This document shows positions 51,362 through 60,930 of a stretch of 64,000 nt of DNA, piece after piece. The DNA comes from an uncultured Bacillota bacterium (GTDB taxonomy: Bacteria; Bacillota; Clostridia; Christensenellales; Pumilibacteraceae). Under the pieces are notes generated by a model that saw nothing but the letters and a program-made list of their open reading frames with translations, did not search any database and was not told the origin of the DNA. Numbering within the stretch: the first letter of the stretch is position 1; each line of letters opens with the position of its first letter. The stretch covers positions 51,360-115,359 of the forward strand of contig CASFJH010000070.1 in assembly GCA_949294845.1 (NCBI GenBank). Reading direction: 5' to 3'. The position numbers and the translations under genes were made by a program.

Positions 51362-51757
51362 ATGGGGTTTTTCGATAATATCAAGAAAGGAATCAAAGAC
51401 GTGTTCAGCAACGCAAAAGACGATATGTCTTATCGCGTCAAGCGCGGCGCTGAGCGTAAGCTGGAAGACGCAGCCGACAGTGCAGCCGAGCGCGTGACAG
51501 AGGCGTATGACGAGCGTAAAAAGGAGCGTCAGGCACAAAAGGCAGACGAGGCGGCCGCCAAAGCGGCAGCGCGCGTCTGTCCGCAGTGCGGCAGACGTCC
51601 CGATGCTGACGAAAAGTTCTGCGCCGAATGCGGCGCCAGAATAGTCGAGAAATACCGTGTGTGTTCGGTATGCGGCGCGCACGCCGATGCGGACGAAAAG
51701 TTCTGTACCGAATGCGGCGGCGCCATAACGGAAAAGGTCTCCGGAACGGAGGAATAA
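51362..51757 (+). CDS. Double zinc-ribbon protein
   Basis: 131 residues. An amphipathic or coiled-coil helix (about 1-70, many Lys, Glu and Ala) precedes two zinc ribbons: CPQCGRRPDADEKFCAECG and CSVCGAHADADEKFCTECG. These are near copies of each other, so the pair arose by duplication. Proteins of this type are common in Clostridia. The function is unknown; zinc ribbons usually bind nucleic acid or protein. The start follows GGGGGAGGG, 32 bases after ppdK, so it may share the ppdK transcript. Confidence 0.8.
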   Translation: MGFFDNIKKGIKDVFSNAKDDMSYRVKRGAERKLEDAADSAAERVTEAYDERKKERQAQKADEAAAKAAARVCPQCGRRPDADEKFCAECGARIVEKYRVCSVCGAHADADEKFCTECGGAITEKVSGTEE

Positions 51758-51824
51758 AGCACGGAATTGTTTGTTTTTCTTAATACAGCGCGCAATTGCG
51801 GAATTCAGCTCTAAGTAAGAGTGT

Positions 51825-51862
51825 AAGGACGGTGTTGAAAAGCCTATTTTGACTCCGTCCTT
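51825..51862 (+). promoter_or_regulatory. Structured leader upstream of the dGTPase-like gene
   Basis: AAGGACGG (51825-51832) pairs with CCGTCCTT (51855-51862), with possible outer pairing GTAAG/CTTAC. Only a short T run follows. It may be a weak terminator or a regulatory leader. Confidence 0.45.
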
Positions 51863-51921
51863 TAGCCTTACATAAGAGAAAGTGTAATTGGATCAAACCT
51901 CGACGGAACGTGGGGAGACTT

Positions 51922-52914
51922 ATGGATTACAGTCGTTACATACTTGATTTCGAAGACAAATATCTGTCGGAATATGCAATGCACGTTGCGGATACGGCCG
52001 GACGCAGAACGCCGATTCCGCCTTGTCCCATGCGCACAGAGTATCAACGCGACCGCGACAGAGTCATTCATTGCAAAGCGTTCAGGCGGCTCAAACACAA
52101 GACGCAGGTTTTTCTTTCGCCCGAAGGCGATCATTACAGAACCAGACTTACGCACACTCTTGAAGTAAGCCAGATAGCGCGCACGATAGCACGGGCGCTG
52201 AGACTCAACGAGGATCTGACCGAAGCGATAAGCCTGGCTCACGATTTGGGGCATACGCCGTACGGACACGCCGGCGAGCGCGCTCTTAACGAGTATACGC
52301 GCTTTGCGCATAACGAGCAGTCGCTGCGTATAGTAGACGAGCTTGAGTACGACGGCAAAGGCATGAATCTTACCTTCGAGGTACGCGACGGGATAGTCAA
52401 CCACACGTCCAAAGGCAACGCGAAGACTCTGGAAGGTCATGTAGTCGCGTGGAGCGACCGCATAGCGTACATCAATCACGACATAGACGACGCCGTGCGA
52501 GGCGGAGTCCTTAAAGAGAGCGATATACCGGCTGTTTACCGCGAACTTTTCGGCGAGCACAACGGTCAGCGTATCAACAGCATGATTTTGGACATAATAA
52601 ACAACAGTTATCTTAAAAATTTTGTCGAGCCTTCGCCACTGTACAAAGAGCATATAAACGGACTGCGGACGTTTATGTTCGAGCGCGTTTATAACTCGCC
52701 CGTCGCCAAGGCGGAAGAGGGCAAGGCCGTCAGAATGATAAAGTTTCTGTACGAATATTTTCTGGATAACGTCGGGTTTATACCTGCCGAAATACGGCTT
52801 AAAGAATCTTCGCCCGAACAGAAGGTATGCGATTATATTTCAACCATGAGCGACCAGTACGCCGTGCGCGTGTTCGAGGACATCACGGTTCCGAAGGGCT
52901 GGTCAATCTTGTAA
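51922..52914 (+). CDS. dgt: dGTPase-like HD phosphohydrolase
   Basis: 330 residues, start chosen at 51922 behind GGGGAG. The HD domain ligands are in RTRLTHTLEVSQIAR and SLAHDLGHTPYGHAGE, and later in WSDRIAYINHDIDD. It is the short dGTPase-like form found before dnaG in Clostridia. It splits dNTPs to the nucleoside and triphosphate, keeping the dNTP pool in balance. It is followed after ten bases by dnaG, so it is likely co-transcribed with the replication gene. Confidence 0.95.
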   Translation: MDYSRYILDFEDKYLSEYAMHVADTAGRRTPIPPCPMRTEYQRDRDRVIHCKAFRRLKHKTQVFLSPEGDHYRTRLTHTLEVSQIARTIARALRLNEDLTEAISLAHDLGHTPYGHAGERALNEYTRFAHNEQSLRIVDELEYDGKGMNLTFEVRDGIVNHTSKGNAKTLEGHVVAWSDRIAYINHDIDDAVRGGVLKESDIPAVYRELFGEHNGQRINSMILDIINNSYLKNFVEPSPLYKEHINGLRTFMFERVYNSPVAKAEEGKAVRMIKFLYEYFLDNVGFIPAEIRLKESSPEQKVCDYISTMSDQYAVRVFEDITVPKGWSIL

Positions 52915-52924
52915 AGGACGGTAA

Positions 52925-54709
52925 TTGAAAGTAGATTTTGAAGCATGGGTTGACGAGCTGCTTGCCAAAACGGATATTGCGGCCGTAATATCGCGGTATG
53001 TTCCGCTGAAACAGAAGGGCGACAACTGGTGGGGTTGCTGCCCGTTTCACCATGAAAAAGAACCGTCATTCGCCGTTAATATAAGCAAACAGTTTTACCA
53101 TTGCTTCGGCTGCAAGGAGAGCGGCAACGCGATAACGTTCATTCAGAAGATGGAGAGCGTGGATCGGATAGACGCCATACGGATTCTTGCCGCAGAGGCG
53201 CATATGGAAATGCCGCGGCCGGAATATTCGGGAAGCGAGGGAGTTTCGCGCGAGAAAAAGGATCGGCTGCTCGGACTTCTGCACGCTGCGGCCAGGCATT
53301 ATTACGAAAATCTTTCGGCGCCTAAAGCGGAGCCTGCCAGAGCGTATCTCAACAGACGCGGCGTTGACGAAAGCCTCGTTAAAAAGTTCGGGCTAGGTTA
53401 TTCGCTCGACAGCAAGGAAATGATTTCGTTTCTGCTTGCCAAGGGCTACACTCATCAGGAGATGAAGGACGCCGGAATAGCCGCGCAGGGTTCAGACGGA
53501 TATTACGACGTTTATTATTCAAGACTGATTTTTCCAATAATAAACAATTTCGGCGAGGTTGTCGCTTTCGGCGGCAGAACGCTGGAGAAGGATCCCGATT
53601 TTGCGAAATACCGCAATACATCGCAGACAGCGGTATTCGACAAATCCAAAACCGTTTACGCCATAAATCTGCTCAAAAAGCGCAAGCAGCGCGCTCCGAT
53701 AAACTACATCATAATGACCGAAGGTTATATGGACGTAATAGCCTTACATAAGGCAGGCTTCGATACCGCGGTCGCCTCGATGGGAACGGCGCTTACATGG
53801 CCGCAGGCTAAGCAGCTCAGAAATTACTGCGAGCGAATATACATCAGTTACGACGGTGACGCCGCGGGACAGAAGGCGACTATGCGAGGGTTGGATATTC
53901 TCGCGCAGGCCGGCCTCAGCGTCAGGGTCGTCAGACTGCCGGACGGTCTCGATCCGGATGACGTTATCAGGCAGAAGGGCAGGGAGTTTTACGCTCAGCT
54001 TATAAGCGAGGCCGAAACGCTGCCGCAATTTAAAATCAACGCGCTCAGGAAAAATCACGATATTTCCGATCCCGAGGGTAAATCCAAATTTGCGATAGAA
54101 GCCATTAAGGTGATCAAAGCATTGGAGAATCCCGTGGAGAGGGAAGAGTACATCAATCTTGTGCGCGACATTACGGGATACAACAAGGACGTATTGCTTG
54201 CGCAGGCAGATATCACTGTTGCCGAGCCGAAGCAGTACGAGTCTCCTCAACGCGCTTCAAAGCCGGACAACGAAAGTGTCGCCGAATCTGCCGATCCGCG
54301 CAAGATTTTTATTCTGGCGTCGCTCGCTTACGGGAAGAGTTACGTCGATTATAACGAGGATCTTCAGTTTCTGATCGAAAACGATTGCGAGCGCGAGGTG
54401 TACGAATTTGCGATAGAACGAGTGCGCACAGGAGAAAACAGAGCGCCCGGCAGTCTGTTTTCGGTCGTACCGGAAAAATATTCTGACGAGCTGTCCGAGA
54501 TTCTGGCTTACGAATTTCTCGACGGCGACGGATACGATAAATATGTTGCGTGCATAGTCGCTTTAAAGCTGGAACAGATAGATAAGGAAAAAAGGAAGCT
54601 TGCGGCCGATTACTCGGAGGAGAAGGATATTGCCGTCAAGAAGGAACTTGCGATTCGGATCGCCGGGTTGGACGCAGAAAAAGCTAAGCTCAAAGCACAA
54701 GGGAGGTAA
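52925..54709 (+). CDS. dnaG: DNA primase DnaG
   Basis: 594 residues, TTG start with AAGGACGG upstream. The zinc-binding CHC2 domain has Cys39, His42, Cys60 and Cys63 ([14 protein letters not shown]). The TOPRIM domain has [16 protein letters not shown] and [13 protein letters not shown]. The C-terminal region would contact the replicative helicase. It makes RNA primers at the fork. dnaG-rpoD is the classic macromolecular synthesis operon order. Confidence 0.98.
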   Translation: MKVDFEAWVDELLAKTDIAAVISRYVPLKQKGDNWWGCCPFHHEKEPSFAVNISKQFYHCFGCKESGNAITFIQKMESVDRIDAIRILAAEAHMEMPRPEYSGSEGVSREKKDRLLGLLHAAARHYYENLSAPKAEPARAYLNRRGVDESLVKKFGLGYSLDSKEMISFLLAKGYTHQEMKDAGIAAQGSDGYYDVYYSRLIFPIINNFGEVVAFGGRTLEKDPDFAKYRNTSQTAVFDKSKTVYAINLLKKRKQRAPINYIIMTEGYMDVIALHKAGFDTAVASMGTALTWPQAKQLRNYCERIYISYDGDAAGQKATMRGLDILAQAGLSVRVVRLPDGLDPDDVIRQKGREFYAQLISEAETLPQFKINALRKNHDISDPEGKSKFAIEAIKVIKALENPVEREEYINLVRDITGYNKDVLLAQADITVAEPKQYESPQRASKPDNESVAESADPRKIFILASLAYGKSYVDYNEDLQFLIENDCEREVYEFAIERVRTGENRAPGSLFSVVPEKYSDELSEILAYEFLDGDGYDKYVACIVALKLEQIDKEKRKLAADYSEEKDIAVKKELAIRIAGLDAEKAKLKAQGR

Positions 54710-54711
54710 GA

Positions 54712-55980
54712 ATGTCTGAAGTCGTGTTTGACGAAAAATTGCTGGAGGCAGTCAAGAGACTTATAGACGTGGGTACGGTAAAAGGCAGCCTGACTTACGA
54801 CGAGATAGGCACTAATCTGATCGGGCAATCGGAATTAAACGCCGAACAGATGGAAGAGGTGCTGCGCATACTCGAAGAAAACAAAATAAAAGTTGTACGC
54901 GACGAAAAACCTAAAGTCGAGCTCAACGATAAGATCAACAGAGAGATAAAGCGTTTGATCGAAGTCGGCAAGAAGCGCGGGCACCTTACTTACGACGAAG
55001 TCGGCGAAAAACTGGCCGTCGAATGTGAAGCCAATGCGGATCAGGTCGAAGAAGTATTCCGTATTCTTAACGACGCCGGCATTACGGTAATAAACAACGC
55101 TATCGACTTCAAGGACGACGATACGATAGATAAGCTTTTGATGAGCGATATATCTATCGACGATCCGGTAAAGGTTTATCTGAAGGATATCGGCAAGGTT
55201 CCTCTGCTCAGCATGGACGAGGAAATAGAGCTTGCCGAACGAATGGGCAACGGCGACGAGGAGGCGAAGAAACGCCTGAGCGAGGCTAACCTGAGATTGG
55301 TCGTTTCCATTGCAAAGCGCTATGTCGGCCGCGGAATGCTGTTTCTCGATCTGATTCAGGAAGGCAATCTCGGTCTGATGAAAGCCGTGGAGAAGTTCGA
55401 TTACACCAAAGGGTTCCGTTTCTCGACTTACGCCACATGGTGGATACGGCAGGCTATAACCCGCGCGATTGCCGATCAGGCGCGTACTATAAGGATTCCC
55501 GTCCACATGGTGGAAACGATAAACAAGCTTATACGTTCCACTCGTCTGCTTATACAGACTCTGGGACGCGATCCTACGCCGGAAGAGATAGCCAAGGAAA
55601 TGGGCGTTTCAGAGGAGCGCGTTTGCGAGATACAGCGCATCGCTCTCGATCCGGTATCTCTCGAAACGCCTATCGGTGAGGAAGAAGATTCTCACCTCGG
55701 CGATTTTATTGAGGACGATAAAGCTACTGCGCCGCAGGATATGGCGGCAGCCAGGCTTTTGAAGGAACAGCTGCTTTCCATACTCGATACGCTTTCTCCG
55801 CGCGAGGAAATGGTGCTGCGCTTACGATACGGTATCGACGACGGACATCCGCGCACGCTCGAAGAAGTGGGCAAGATATTCGGTGTTACGAGGGAACGCA
55901 TACGTCAGATCGAAGCCAAGGCGTTAAGAAAGCTCAGACATCCCATGCGAAGCAAAAAGCTGAGAGATTATGTCGATTAG
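54712..55980 (+). CDS. rpoD: Primary sigma factor RpoD (SigA) with duplicated region 1.1
   Basis: 422 residues. Regions 1.2-4 are typical: [20 protein letters not shown], the region 2 segment [39 protein letters not shown], and region 4.2 [20 protein letters not shown]. The N terminus is unusual. Residues about 10-62 and 75-127 are two copies of a region 1.1-like domain: [19 protein letters not shown] aligns with [19 protein letters not shown], and the following EEVLRIL with EEVFRIL. By eye about half the residues are identical. The start follows GGGAGG, two bases after dnaG. Confidence 0.98.
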   Translation: MSEVVFDEKLLEAVKRLIDVGTVKGSLTYDEIGTNLIGQSELNAEQMEEVLRILEENKIKVVRDEKPKVELNDKINREIKRLIEVGKKRGHLTYDEVGEKLAVECEANADQVEEVFRILNDAGITVINNAIDFKDDDTIDKLLMSDISIDDPVKVYLKDIGKVPLLSMDEEIELAERMGNGDEEAKKRLSEANLRLVVSIAKRYVGRGMLFLDLIQEGNLGLMKAVEKFDYTKGFRFSTYATWWIRQAITRAIADQARTIRIPVHMVETINKLIRSTRLLIQTLGRDPTPEEIAKEMGVSEERVCEIQRIALDPVSLETPIGEEEDSHLGDFIEDDKATAPQDMAAARLLKEQLLSILDTLSPREEMVLRLRYGIDDGHPRTLEEVGKIFGVTRERIRQIEAKALRKLRHPMRSKKLRDYVD

Positions 55981-56578
55981 GCTTAAAGCCTTATGTTCGC
56001 TTATACCTGTATGCAAATTGCTTATCGACGTCGGCTGCGATCACGGGTTCGTTGCCGGCTACGCTCTTGCAAACGGATTGTGCGAACGCGCAATAGCGTC
56101 TGATATAAGCGAAGGTTCGCTTTCAAAAGCGCGCAAGAATCTCTCGCAGTTCCCTAACGCTCAGACCAGATTGGGAGACGGTCTTTCGGTGCTTAAGGAA
56201 GGAGAAGATCCCGACGTTATAGTAATCGCCGGTATGGGCGGCAGTCTCATATGCGAAATACTGGCGCTATACCGCGGCGGCGCGAAGCTGATTCTGGGCG
56301 CGCAGAAAGATCTGTACCGCTTAAGGGAGTTTCTTGCAGATAACGGGTTTAATATAACTGAAGATTTTACGGTAAAGGACAGAAACAAATTTTACGATAT
56401 AATAGGCGCGTCCCGCGGTGAATGTAAGCTAGACGAAATGCAGAAGAAATTCGGAGCGTTTTACAAAAGGAAAAATCCTTTTCTGCGGGAAAAATGCCTT
56501 TTCGATCTCCGCAGGCTAAAGAATACGCCTCGGGACGTCAACGACATTAAGGAGGTTATTAAATGGCAACAACTGTAG
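55970..56578 (+). CDS. trmK: tRNA (adenine22-N1)-methyltransferase TrmK
   Basis: 202 residues. SAM-dependent methyltransferase that modifies A22 in tRNAs. The SAM-binding segment is [20 protein letters not shown], then [14 protein letters not shown]. The catalytic region is [14 protein letters not shown]. It overlaps the end of rpoD by 11 bases. In Bacillus trmK (yqfN) also follows sigA and precedes the Nif3-like gene, confirming the order. Confidence 0.95.
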   Translation: MSIRLKALCSLIPVCKLLIDVGCDHGFVAGYALANGLCERAIASDISEGSLSKARKNLSQFPNAQTRLGDGLSVLKEGEDPDVIVIAGMGGSLICEILALYRGGAKLILGAQKDLYRLREFLADNGFNITEDFTVKDRNKFYDIIGASRGECKLDEMQKKFGAFYKRKNPFLREKCLFDLRRLKNTPRDVNDIKEVIKWQQL

Positions 56579-57372
56579 AAAAAGCGCTTTCTCTTATCCG
56601 CGGTTTTGCTCCGGAAGAATACGGTTATAAGGAGGAGTACGATAATATCGGACTTACCGTCGGCCGTCCGGAGGCAAAAGTGACCAAGATATTGTGCTGT
56701 CTGGACGTTACCGACAGGGTTCTCGACGAAGCGATCCGCGTCGGCGCACAGCTCATTATAAGTCATCATCCGATGATATGGACTCCTATTAAAAACGTGC
56801 GCGGAGACGATGTGCTCGGCCGTAAAATCATTAAGGCTATTGAGAATAAGATCGCAATATATGCCGCGCATACCAATCTTGATTTCGTGCGTGACGGCAT
56901 AAACGATTTCGCCGCGGCACAGCTGGGGCTGCGCAACGTCAGCGTTCTCGAACCTTACATAGACGCCGAACAGGGCATAGGTCGGGTGGGCGAGCTTGCC
57001 AACAAGGTGTTTATAACTGTGCTGAAAGGCGAAATCGAGTCTGTATTTAACGATAAGTTCGTCAGAATATTAAGCGAGCCTTACGCGCAGGTAAAGAAGA
57101 TAGCCGTTATCAACGGCGCCGGAGGCGGCGACACGCGCTACGTCGATATGGCGCTTAAGGCCGGAGCCGACTGTCTCGTTACCGCAGACGTCAAGCATCA
57201 CGTTGCGGTGTATGCCGCAGACGCCGGGCTTGCGATTATAGAGCCGCAGCATTATTCGATGGAGCACGCTTATATCGCGCGTCTAGTGCAGACGCTCAAG
57301 ATCGAAGCTAAGTCTAAAAAAATAAACGTGGAGGTTATTCAGGCCGAGTCTGAAATAAGTCCGCGTTACTAA
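56563..57372 (+). CDS. Nif3-like dinuclear metal-centre protein
   Basis: 269 residues of the GTP cyclohydrolase I type 2/NIF3 family. Metal-ligand segments are AQLIISHHPMIW, AIYAAHTNLDFVRDG and TADVKHH with the later Glu-His region. Members form hexameric rings; the biochemical role is unclear. It follows trmK with a 16-base overlap and has the site TAAGGAGG. The related Bacillus yqfO is at the same place. The Bacillus protein has an inserted PII-like domain; at 269 residues this one does not. Confidence 0.94.
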   Translation: MATTVEKALSLIRGFAPEEYGYKEEYDNIGLTVGRPEAKVTKILCCLDVTDRVLDEAIRVGAQLIISHHPMIWTPIKNVRGDDVLGRKIIKAIENKIAIYAAHTNLDFVRDGINDFAAAQLGLRNVSVLEPYIDAEQGIGRVGELANKVFITVLKGEIESVFNDKFVRILSEPYAQVKKIAVINGAGGGDTRYVDMALKAGADCLVTADVKHHVAVYAADAGLAIIEPQHYSMEHAYIARLVQTLKIEAKSKKINVEVIQAESEISPRY

Positions 57373-57413
57373 TTAAAAGCGCGATAAAAGCGCAAGAAGG
57401 AGAAGAGCACATA

Positions 57414-58148
57414 ATGAAATTCGACGATATTCTCAAATATCAAAGCACCGACATTAAATTAAGACGCGTTTACGACGAGATAGAAAAAAGCGAGCTTAAT
57501 AAGCAGCTTGAAGCGACCCGATCGAAATTTAACGCGGCTAAAGCCAACGTTGAAGAGTGTAAAAGCATTGCCGACGCGCTTATATCCAGTATCGGATCGG
57601 CAGAGCAAGCGTATGCGGATGAAGTTGCGAAGCTGGCCGATCTTACGAAAAAGGCGGACAATGCCGGCGAGGATGAAGGGCTTGACGAAGTTATTTCGCG
57701 ACTGGAAGCGGTTCGAAACACGATAGGCGAGCTTGACAAGCGGCTGGTTGATATAAAAAACAAAGCGGATAAAGCCTTAAAGACGTATATCGAGAGCAAC
57801 AATCAAGGCGTGGAGCTTCGCAGAAAATATTCGGATATAAAGCAAAAGCTTGACGAATTCAAAAAGCAGAAGGAGCCCGATATACTCGTTCTGAAAAAAG
57901 AACTGGCAGCTCTTAAAGCGTCGATCGAACCGGCCGTTATGGAGCAATATAACGCGCTTGTCGGCGAAGGAAAAATATTTGCTTTTGTGGAGGCGGTTAA
58001 AGTCGACAAGGATTACTCTTGCAGAGGCTGCGGCATAAGCCTCTCGCAAACGCTTAAAAGCGAGTTGGAAGAAAAAGGCTGGTGCCGATGCGAAACTTGC
58101 CGCAGATTTATTTATATGCCTGAAAGCCGCCCGTCTAAAAAGAAATAA
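57414..58148 (+). CDS. Coiled-coil zinc-ribbon protein
   Basis: 244 residues. A long coiled coil occupies about 10-180 (LDKRLVDIKNKADKALKTY and so on). A C4 zinc ribbon near the end has CRGCG and CRCETCRR, the pattern of bacterial CdsZ/YacL-type zinc ribbons that occur after nif3-like genes. The function is not known in bacteria generally. The start follows AAGGAGAAG. It is the last gene of the dgt-dnaG-rpoD-trmK-nif3 unit. Confidence 0.85.
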   Translation: MKFDDILKYQSTDIKLRRVYDEIEKSELNKQLEATRSKFNAAKANVEECKSIADALISSIGSAEQAYADEVAKLADLTKKADNAGEDEGLDEVISRLEAVRNTIGELDKRLVDIKNKADKALKTYIESNNQGVELRRKYSDIKQKLDEFKKQKEPDILVLKKELAALKASIEPAVMEQYNALVGEGKIFAFVEAVKVDKDYSCRGCGISLSQTLKSELEEKGWCRCETCRRFIYMPESRPSKKK

Positions 58149-58158
58149 AAATGTCAAG

Positions 58159-58206
58159 CTCCCCCGCAGAAAAGCTTACGGCTTCATATCCGCGGGGGAG
58201 TTTTTA
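58159..58206. terminator. Intrinsic terminator between converging genes
   Basis: CTCCCCCGC (58159-58167) pairs with GCGGGGGAG (58192-58200), followed by TTTTTA. Confidence 0.9.
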
Positions 58207-58234
58207 TAATGCGATCGGTTTGTTTTTAAATAAG

Positions 58235-59131
58235 CTATACAAAACGTCTCGACGTTATGTAGTATTTCCAACGTGTAGCGGAGATCGGCTCGATAACGGC
58301 ATGATCCGAAGCGGTGTGCAGAATATAATTATCGCCGAGGTAAACCGCCACATGACCTATACGTTCTATGCCGGTATTATTGTAACGGGTACTGTTTGTA
58401 AAGAACATCAGATCGCCGCGTTTTAAGTCGCTTTTTGCCACATATTTACCTTGAACGGCCTGATCTCTCGTCGTAACGCCGAGATTTATTCCCATAGCCT
58501 TCTTGTAAATATACTGCGTAAGCGAAGAGCAGTCAAAGCTGGCGCCGGTAAAATTCTCGTTCAGCACTCCGTTTCCCCAGTGATAACGCTGTGCGCCAAG
58601 CACATAGGGAACACCCAGTAATTGTTTGCCCTGATCTATCATTTGCTCAACGGGCTGAGACGCTTTCGCAAACTCTACCATTGAGGCATACGAAGCGGAT
58701 ACATACGCGATACGGCGTTTGTAAGTTATTATGTACCAGTTGCCGTTTTTTCCTATGAAAGCAGCCATATCGTTTTTATCCAGGTATCCTATTGCGGAAT
58801 AATTTGCTCCCGGTCCGCTTCTTATGGTAAGGCTGTCGGTATTCGATTTTACGAGAAGATCTTTTACTTCCTCGGGCTCTTCCGGAGAATCCGGTTCTTC
58901 AGGCGATTCGGGCTCCGAAGGCGTTTCGGGGTCGGGCGCTACGTCGGGCTGATTCGATTCGCCGGGAACAACGGGCGGCTCGCCCCCGTTACCGTTATCG
59001 ATATCGTTGCCGCCGCTATTCTGAAAATTGTCGTCGATCGGCGGCAACGAGTCTGAAATATTTACAGGGACTCCGCACGCCGATAATGACAGAATACATA
59101 AAACGCATAGAACGGTAATAAACTTTTTCAT
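58235..59131 (-). CDS. NlpC/P60 cell-wall hydrolase lipoprotein with SH3 domain
   Basis: 298 residues. Signal peptide with lipobox LSAC (Cys19 lipidated). A low-complexity Pro/Glu/Asp linker (about 40-90, EPESPEEPDSPEEPEE) precedes an SH3b domain (92-150, LTIRSGPGANYSAIGYL). The NlpC/P60 peptidase domain follows from about 165, with catalytic Cys in SFDCSSLTQYIY, His in RIGHVAVYLG and a third His in HTASDHA. It would cut peptidoglycan stem peptides at the membrane surface. The start follows AAAGGAGG. It has its own promoter and a terminator shared with the converging operon. Confidence 0.95.
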   Translation of the reverse strand: MKKFITVLCVLCILSLSACGVPVNISDSLPPIDDNFQNSGGNDIDNGNGGEPPVVPGESNQPDVAPDPETPSEPESPEEPDSPEEPEEVKDLLVKSNTDSLTIRSGPGANYSAIGYLDKNDMAAFIGKNGNWYIITYKRRIAYVSASYASMVEFAKASQPVEQMIDQGKQLLGVPYVLGAQRYHWGNGVLNENFTGASFDCSSLTQYIYKKAMGINLGVTTRDQAVQGKYVAKSDLKRGDLMFFTNSTRYNNTGIERIGHVAVYLGDNYILHTASDHAVIEPISATRWKYYITSRRFV

Positions 59132-59157
59132 ACGTTACCTCCTTTTTTCTTGCAATC

Positions 59158-59187
59158 TTTATATCATAAAATTATGCATGAGGTCAA
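59158..59187 (-). promoter_or_regulatory. Promoter of the NlpC/P60 gene
   Basis: On the minus strand TTGACC (59182-59187), an 18-base spacer and TATAAA (59158-59163) are seen. Confidence 0.65.
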
Positions 59188-59340
59188 TATTTTTTTATTT
59201 AAAAGTTGCTTGAAATATTTGTATACGTTCGGTCGTTTTTGCGTCAAAGTAAAAGCTATGGGGATTTTTGACAAAAAGAGAGAAATCCTCGAAGTTTTTA
59301 TGTTAAGACCGTATATTTTCGCGTTTAGCCGAAAATTTAC

Positions 59341-59369
59341 TTGTAAAACGATTTGATTTATACTATAAT
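59341..59369 (+). promoter_or_regulatory. Promoter of galU
   Basis: TTGTAA, a 17-base spacer and TATAAT (59364-59369) are seen. Confidence 0.7.
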
Positions 59370-59405
59370 AGATAATACGGGTGAATTATCCGTAACGGAG
59401 GGAAC

Positions 59406-60278
59406 ATGACAACGAAAATCACGAAAGCCGTAATCCCGTGCGGCGGCATGGGTACGCGGTTCATGCCGATAACTAAGGCCGTGCCCAAAGAAATACTTCC
59501 TATCGTCGACACGCCGGTGCTGGCGTATATAGTAAACGAAGCGATTGACAGCGGAATTACGGATATAATGCTCATTCTGGGGCAGGGCAAGGACGCTATA
59601 AGAGAATATTTCTCGCCTAATCCGAGGCTTGAAGACGCATTGGCAGGAAAGCCTGAAATTCTCGCATTGCTTAAAAGCACTTATTCTCGCGCGAATATCG
59701 TGTTCGGCTCCCAGCCGATCCCTAAAGGCACCGCCGACGCGGTTTACCGTGCCAGGTCTTTTACCGGAGACGAAGCGTTTTGTCTGGCTTACGGCGACGA
59801 CGTCATATACAACGACGGTCGGCCGGTTATGGGACAGTTGATAGACTGCTACGCCGATTTCAATAAAACGGTGCTTGGCGTACAGTACGTTGAGGGCGAC
59901 GAGATCGCCATGTACGGTACGGCTAAGATCGGCAAGAGTTACGGCAGGGCGCACGAATGTCTCGGCATGGTGGAAAAGGCTCCCGTCGACAGAATCCCGT
60001 CGCGGTACGCTTCTTTAGGAAGATTCGTTCTTTCGCACGAAGTTTACGGCGAGATAGAGAATACGCCACCGGGCAAGAATAACGAATATCAGCTTACAGA
60101 CACGCTCAATGCGATGTGCTTAAAGCAAGGCGTAATGATTTACGATTTCGAGGGACGGCGTTACGATATGGGAGATAAATTCGGTGCGGTCACCGCGATA
60201 ATCGAATACGCGCTGAGAAGCGGCGAATACGGCGGTAGATTAAAAGATTACCTGAATGAGCTCGTCAAAAAGTTTTGA
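59406..60278 (+). CDS. galU: UTP-glucose-1-phosphate uridylyltransferase
   Basis: 290 residues. It makes UDP-glucose for cell-envelope glycans. The nucleotide-binding motif is GGMGTRFMPITKAVPKE, with the later conserved LGQGKDAIREYF, GTADAVYRAR and GDDVI. Length is normal. The start follows CGGAGGG. No galE is adjacent; the glf pair at 10.9-13.5 kb may use UDP-galactose derived from its product. That link is inference. Confidence 0.97.
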   Translation: MTTKITKAVIPCGGMGTRFMPITKAVPKEILPIVDTPVLAYIVNEAIDSGITDIMLILGQGKDAIREYFSPNPRLEDALAGKPEILALLKSTYSRANIVFGSQPIPKGTADAVYRARSFTGDEAFCLAYGDDVIYNDGRPVMGQLIDCYADFNKTVLGVQYVEGDEIAMYGTAKIGKSYGRAHECLGMVEKAPVDRIPSRYASLGRFVLSHEVYGEIENTPPGKNNEYQLTDTLNAMCLKQGVMIYDFEGRRYDMGDKFGAVTAIIEYALRSGEYGGRLKDYLNELVKKF

Positions 60279-60481
60279 CTGTTTTACTGTTTACGGCTTA
60301 TATATTGAAAAGGGACTGACGTCCGACAGTTTAAAATAATACGGCGACTAAGAAGACACTAGGATATTTTTTCCCGATCGCATTGATATTTACAATTTTT
60401 GTCAGAAATCCTTGTTTTTTTGAGAATTGTCAAAGCGAGATTTGTCTATTAGTGTGCTAATATATATACAGAGGGTATAAT

Positions 60482-60808
60482 ATGGCGTACATGGACGAAA
60501 GAAGAAAAAAGATCCGCGAGTATCTTATTCAAAAGGAAAGCGTAGTCAGTTCGCGCGAACTGGCCGAAAAATTTGAAGTATCCAGAAATACCGTCGTAAA
60601 AGACATACAGTCCTTTTCCGACGACGTTAATATTGTGCGCGGAAAGTACGGAGGCTACCGTTTTATCGGCGAACTGACCGTAGAGATAAGCGAGAGGGAG
60701 GCGCAGGCACTGCTGCCGGTTATAAACTTGCACAGAAACGAATTTTCGGAAGAACTTTATTATTCGATATACGCTAAACTGAAGAGCGTGGACAGAAAGA
60801 GAAGATAA
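60482..60808 (+). CDS. Small HTH transcriptional regulator
   Basis: 108 residues. The N-terminal winged helix (RRKKIREYLIQKESVVSSRE, then SRNTVVKDIQSF and GKYGGYRFIGE) is like HTH_11/BirA-DeoR-type domains that precede larger WYL or sensory domains. Here only ~40 residues follow, so it is a stand-alone DNA-binding protein. The start is preceded by AGAGGG. Its target is unknown. A TTGTCT and TATACA pair about 20-50 bases upstream may be its promoter. A terminator follows. Confidence 0.82.
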   Translation: MAYMDERRKKIREYLIQKESVVSSRELAEKFEVSRNTVVKDIQSFSDDVNIVRGKYGGYRFIGELTVEISEREAQALLPVINLHRNEFSEELYYSIYAKLKSVDRKRR

Positions 60809-60822
60809 AATCGAAAGAACGG

Positions 60823-60852
60823 AATGCGCGGAAATTTTTTTGCGCATTTTTT
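60823..60852 (+). terminator. Intrinsic terminator
   Basis: AATGCGC pairs with GCGCATT, followed by a T run. Confidence 0.8.
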
Positions 60853-60871
60853 AATGCGGCTGCGGTAACGG

Positions 60872-60900
60872 TTGACATCTGCGGTCTGTTTTGATATAAA
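60872..60900 (+). promoter_or_regulatory. Promoter of the HAD/GrpB unit
   Basis: TTGACA, a 17-base spacer and TATAAA are seen. Confidence 0.75.
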
Positions 60901-60930
60901 TAAAATAAAATCAAATGCAGGTGAAAGATA

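Noticed and set aside
48675..51362. An 895-residue open frame on the minus strand
   Set aside because: It lies exactly opposite ppdK, whose codon bias removes stops on the other strand. It has no recognisable motif, and ppdK is certain.
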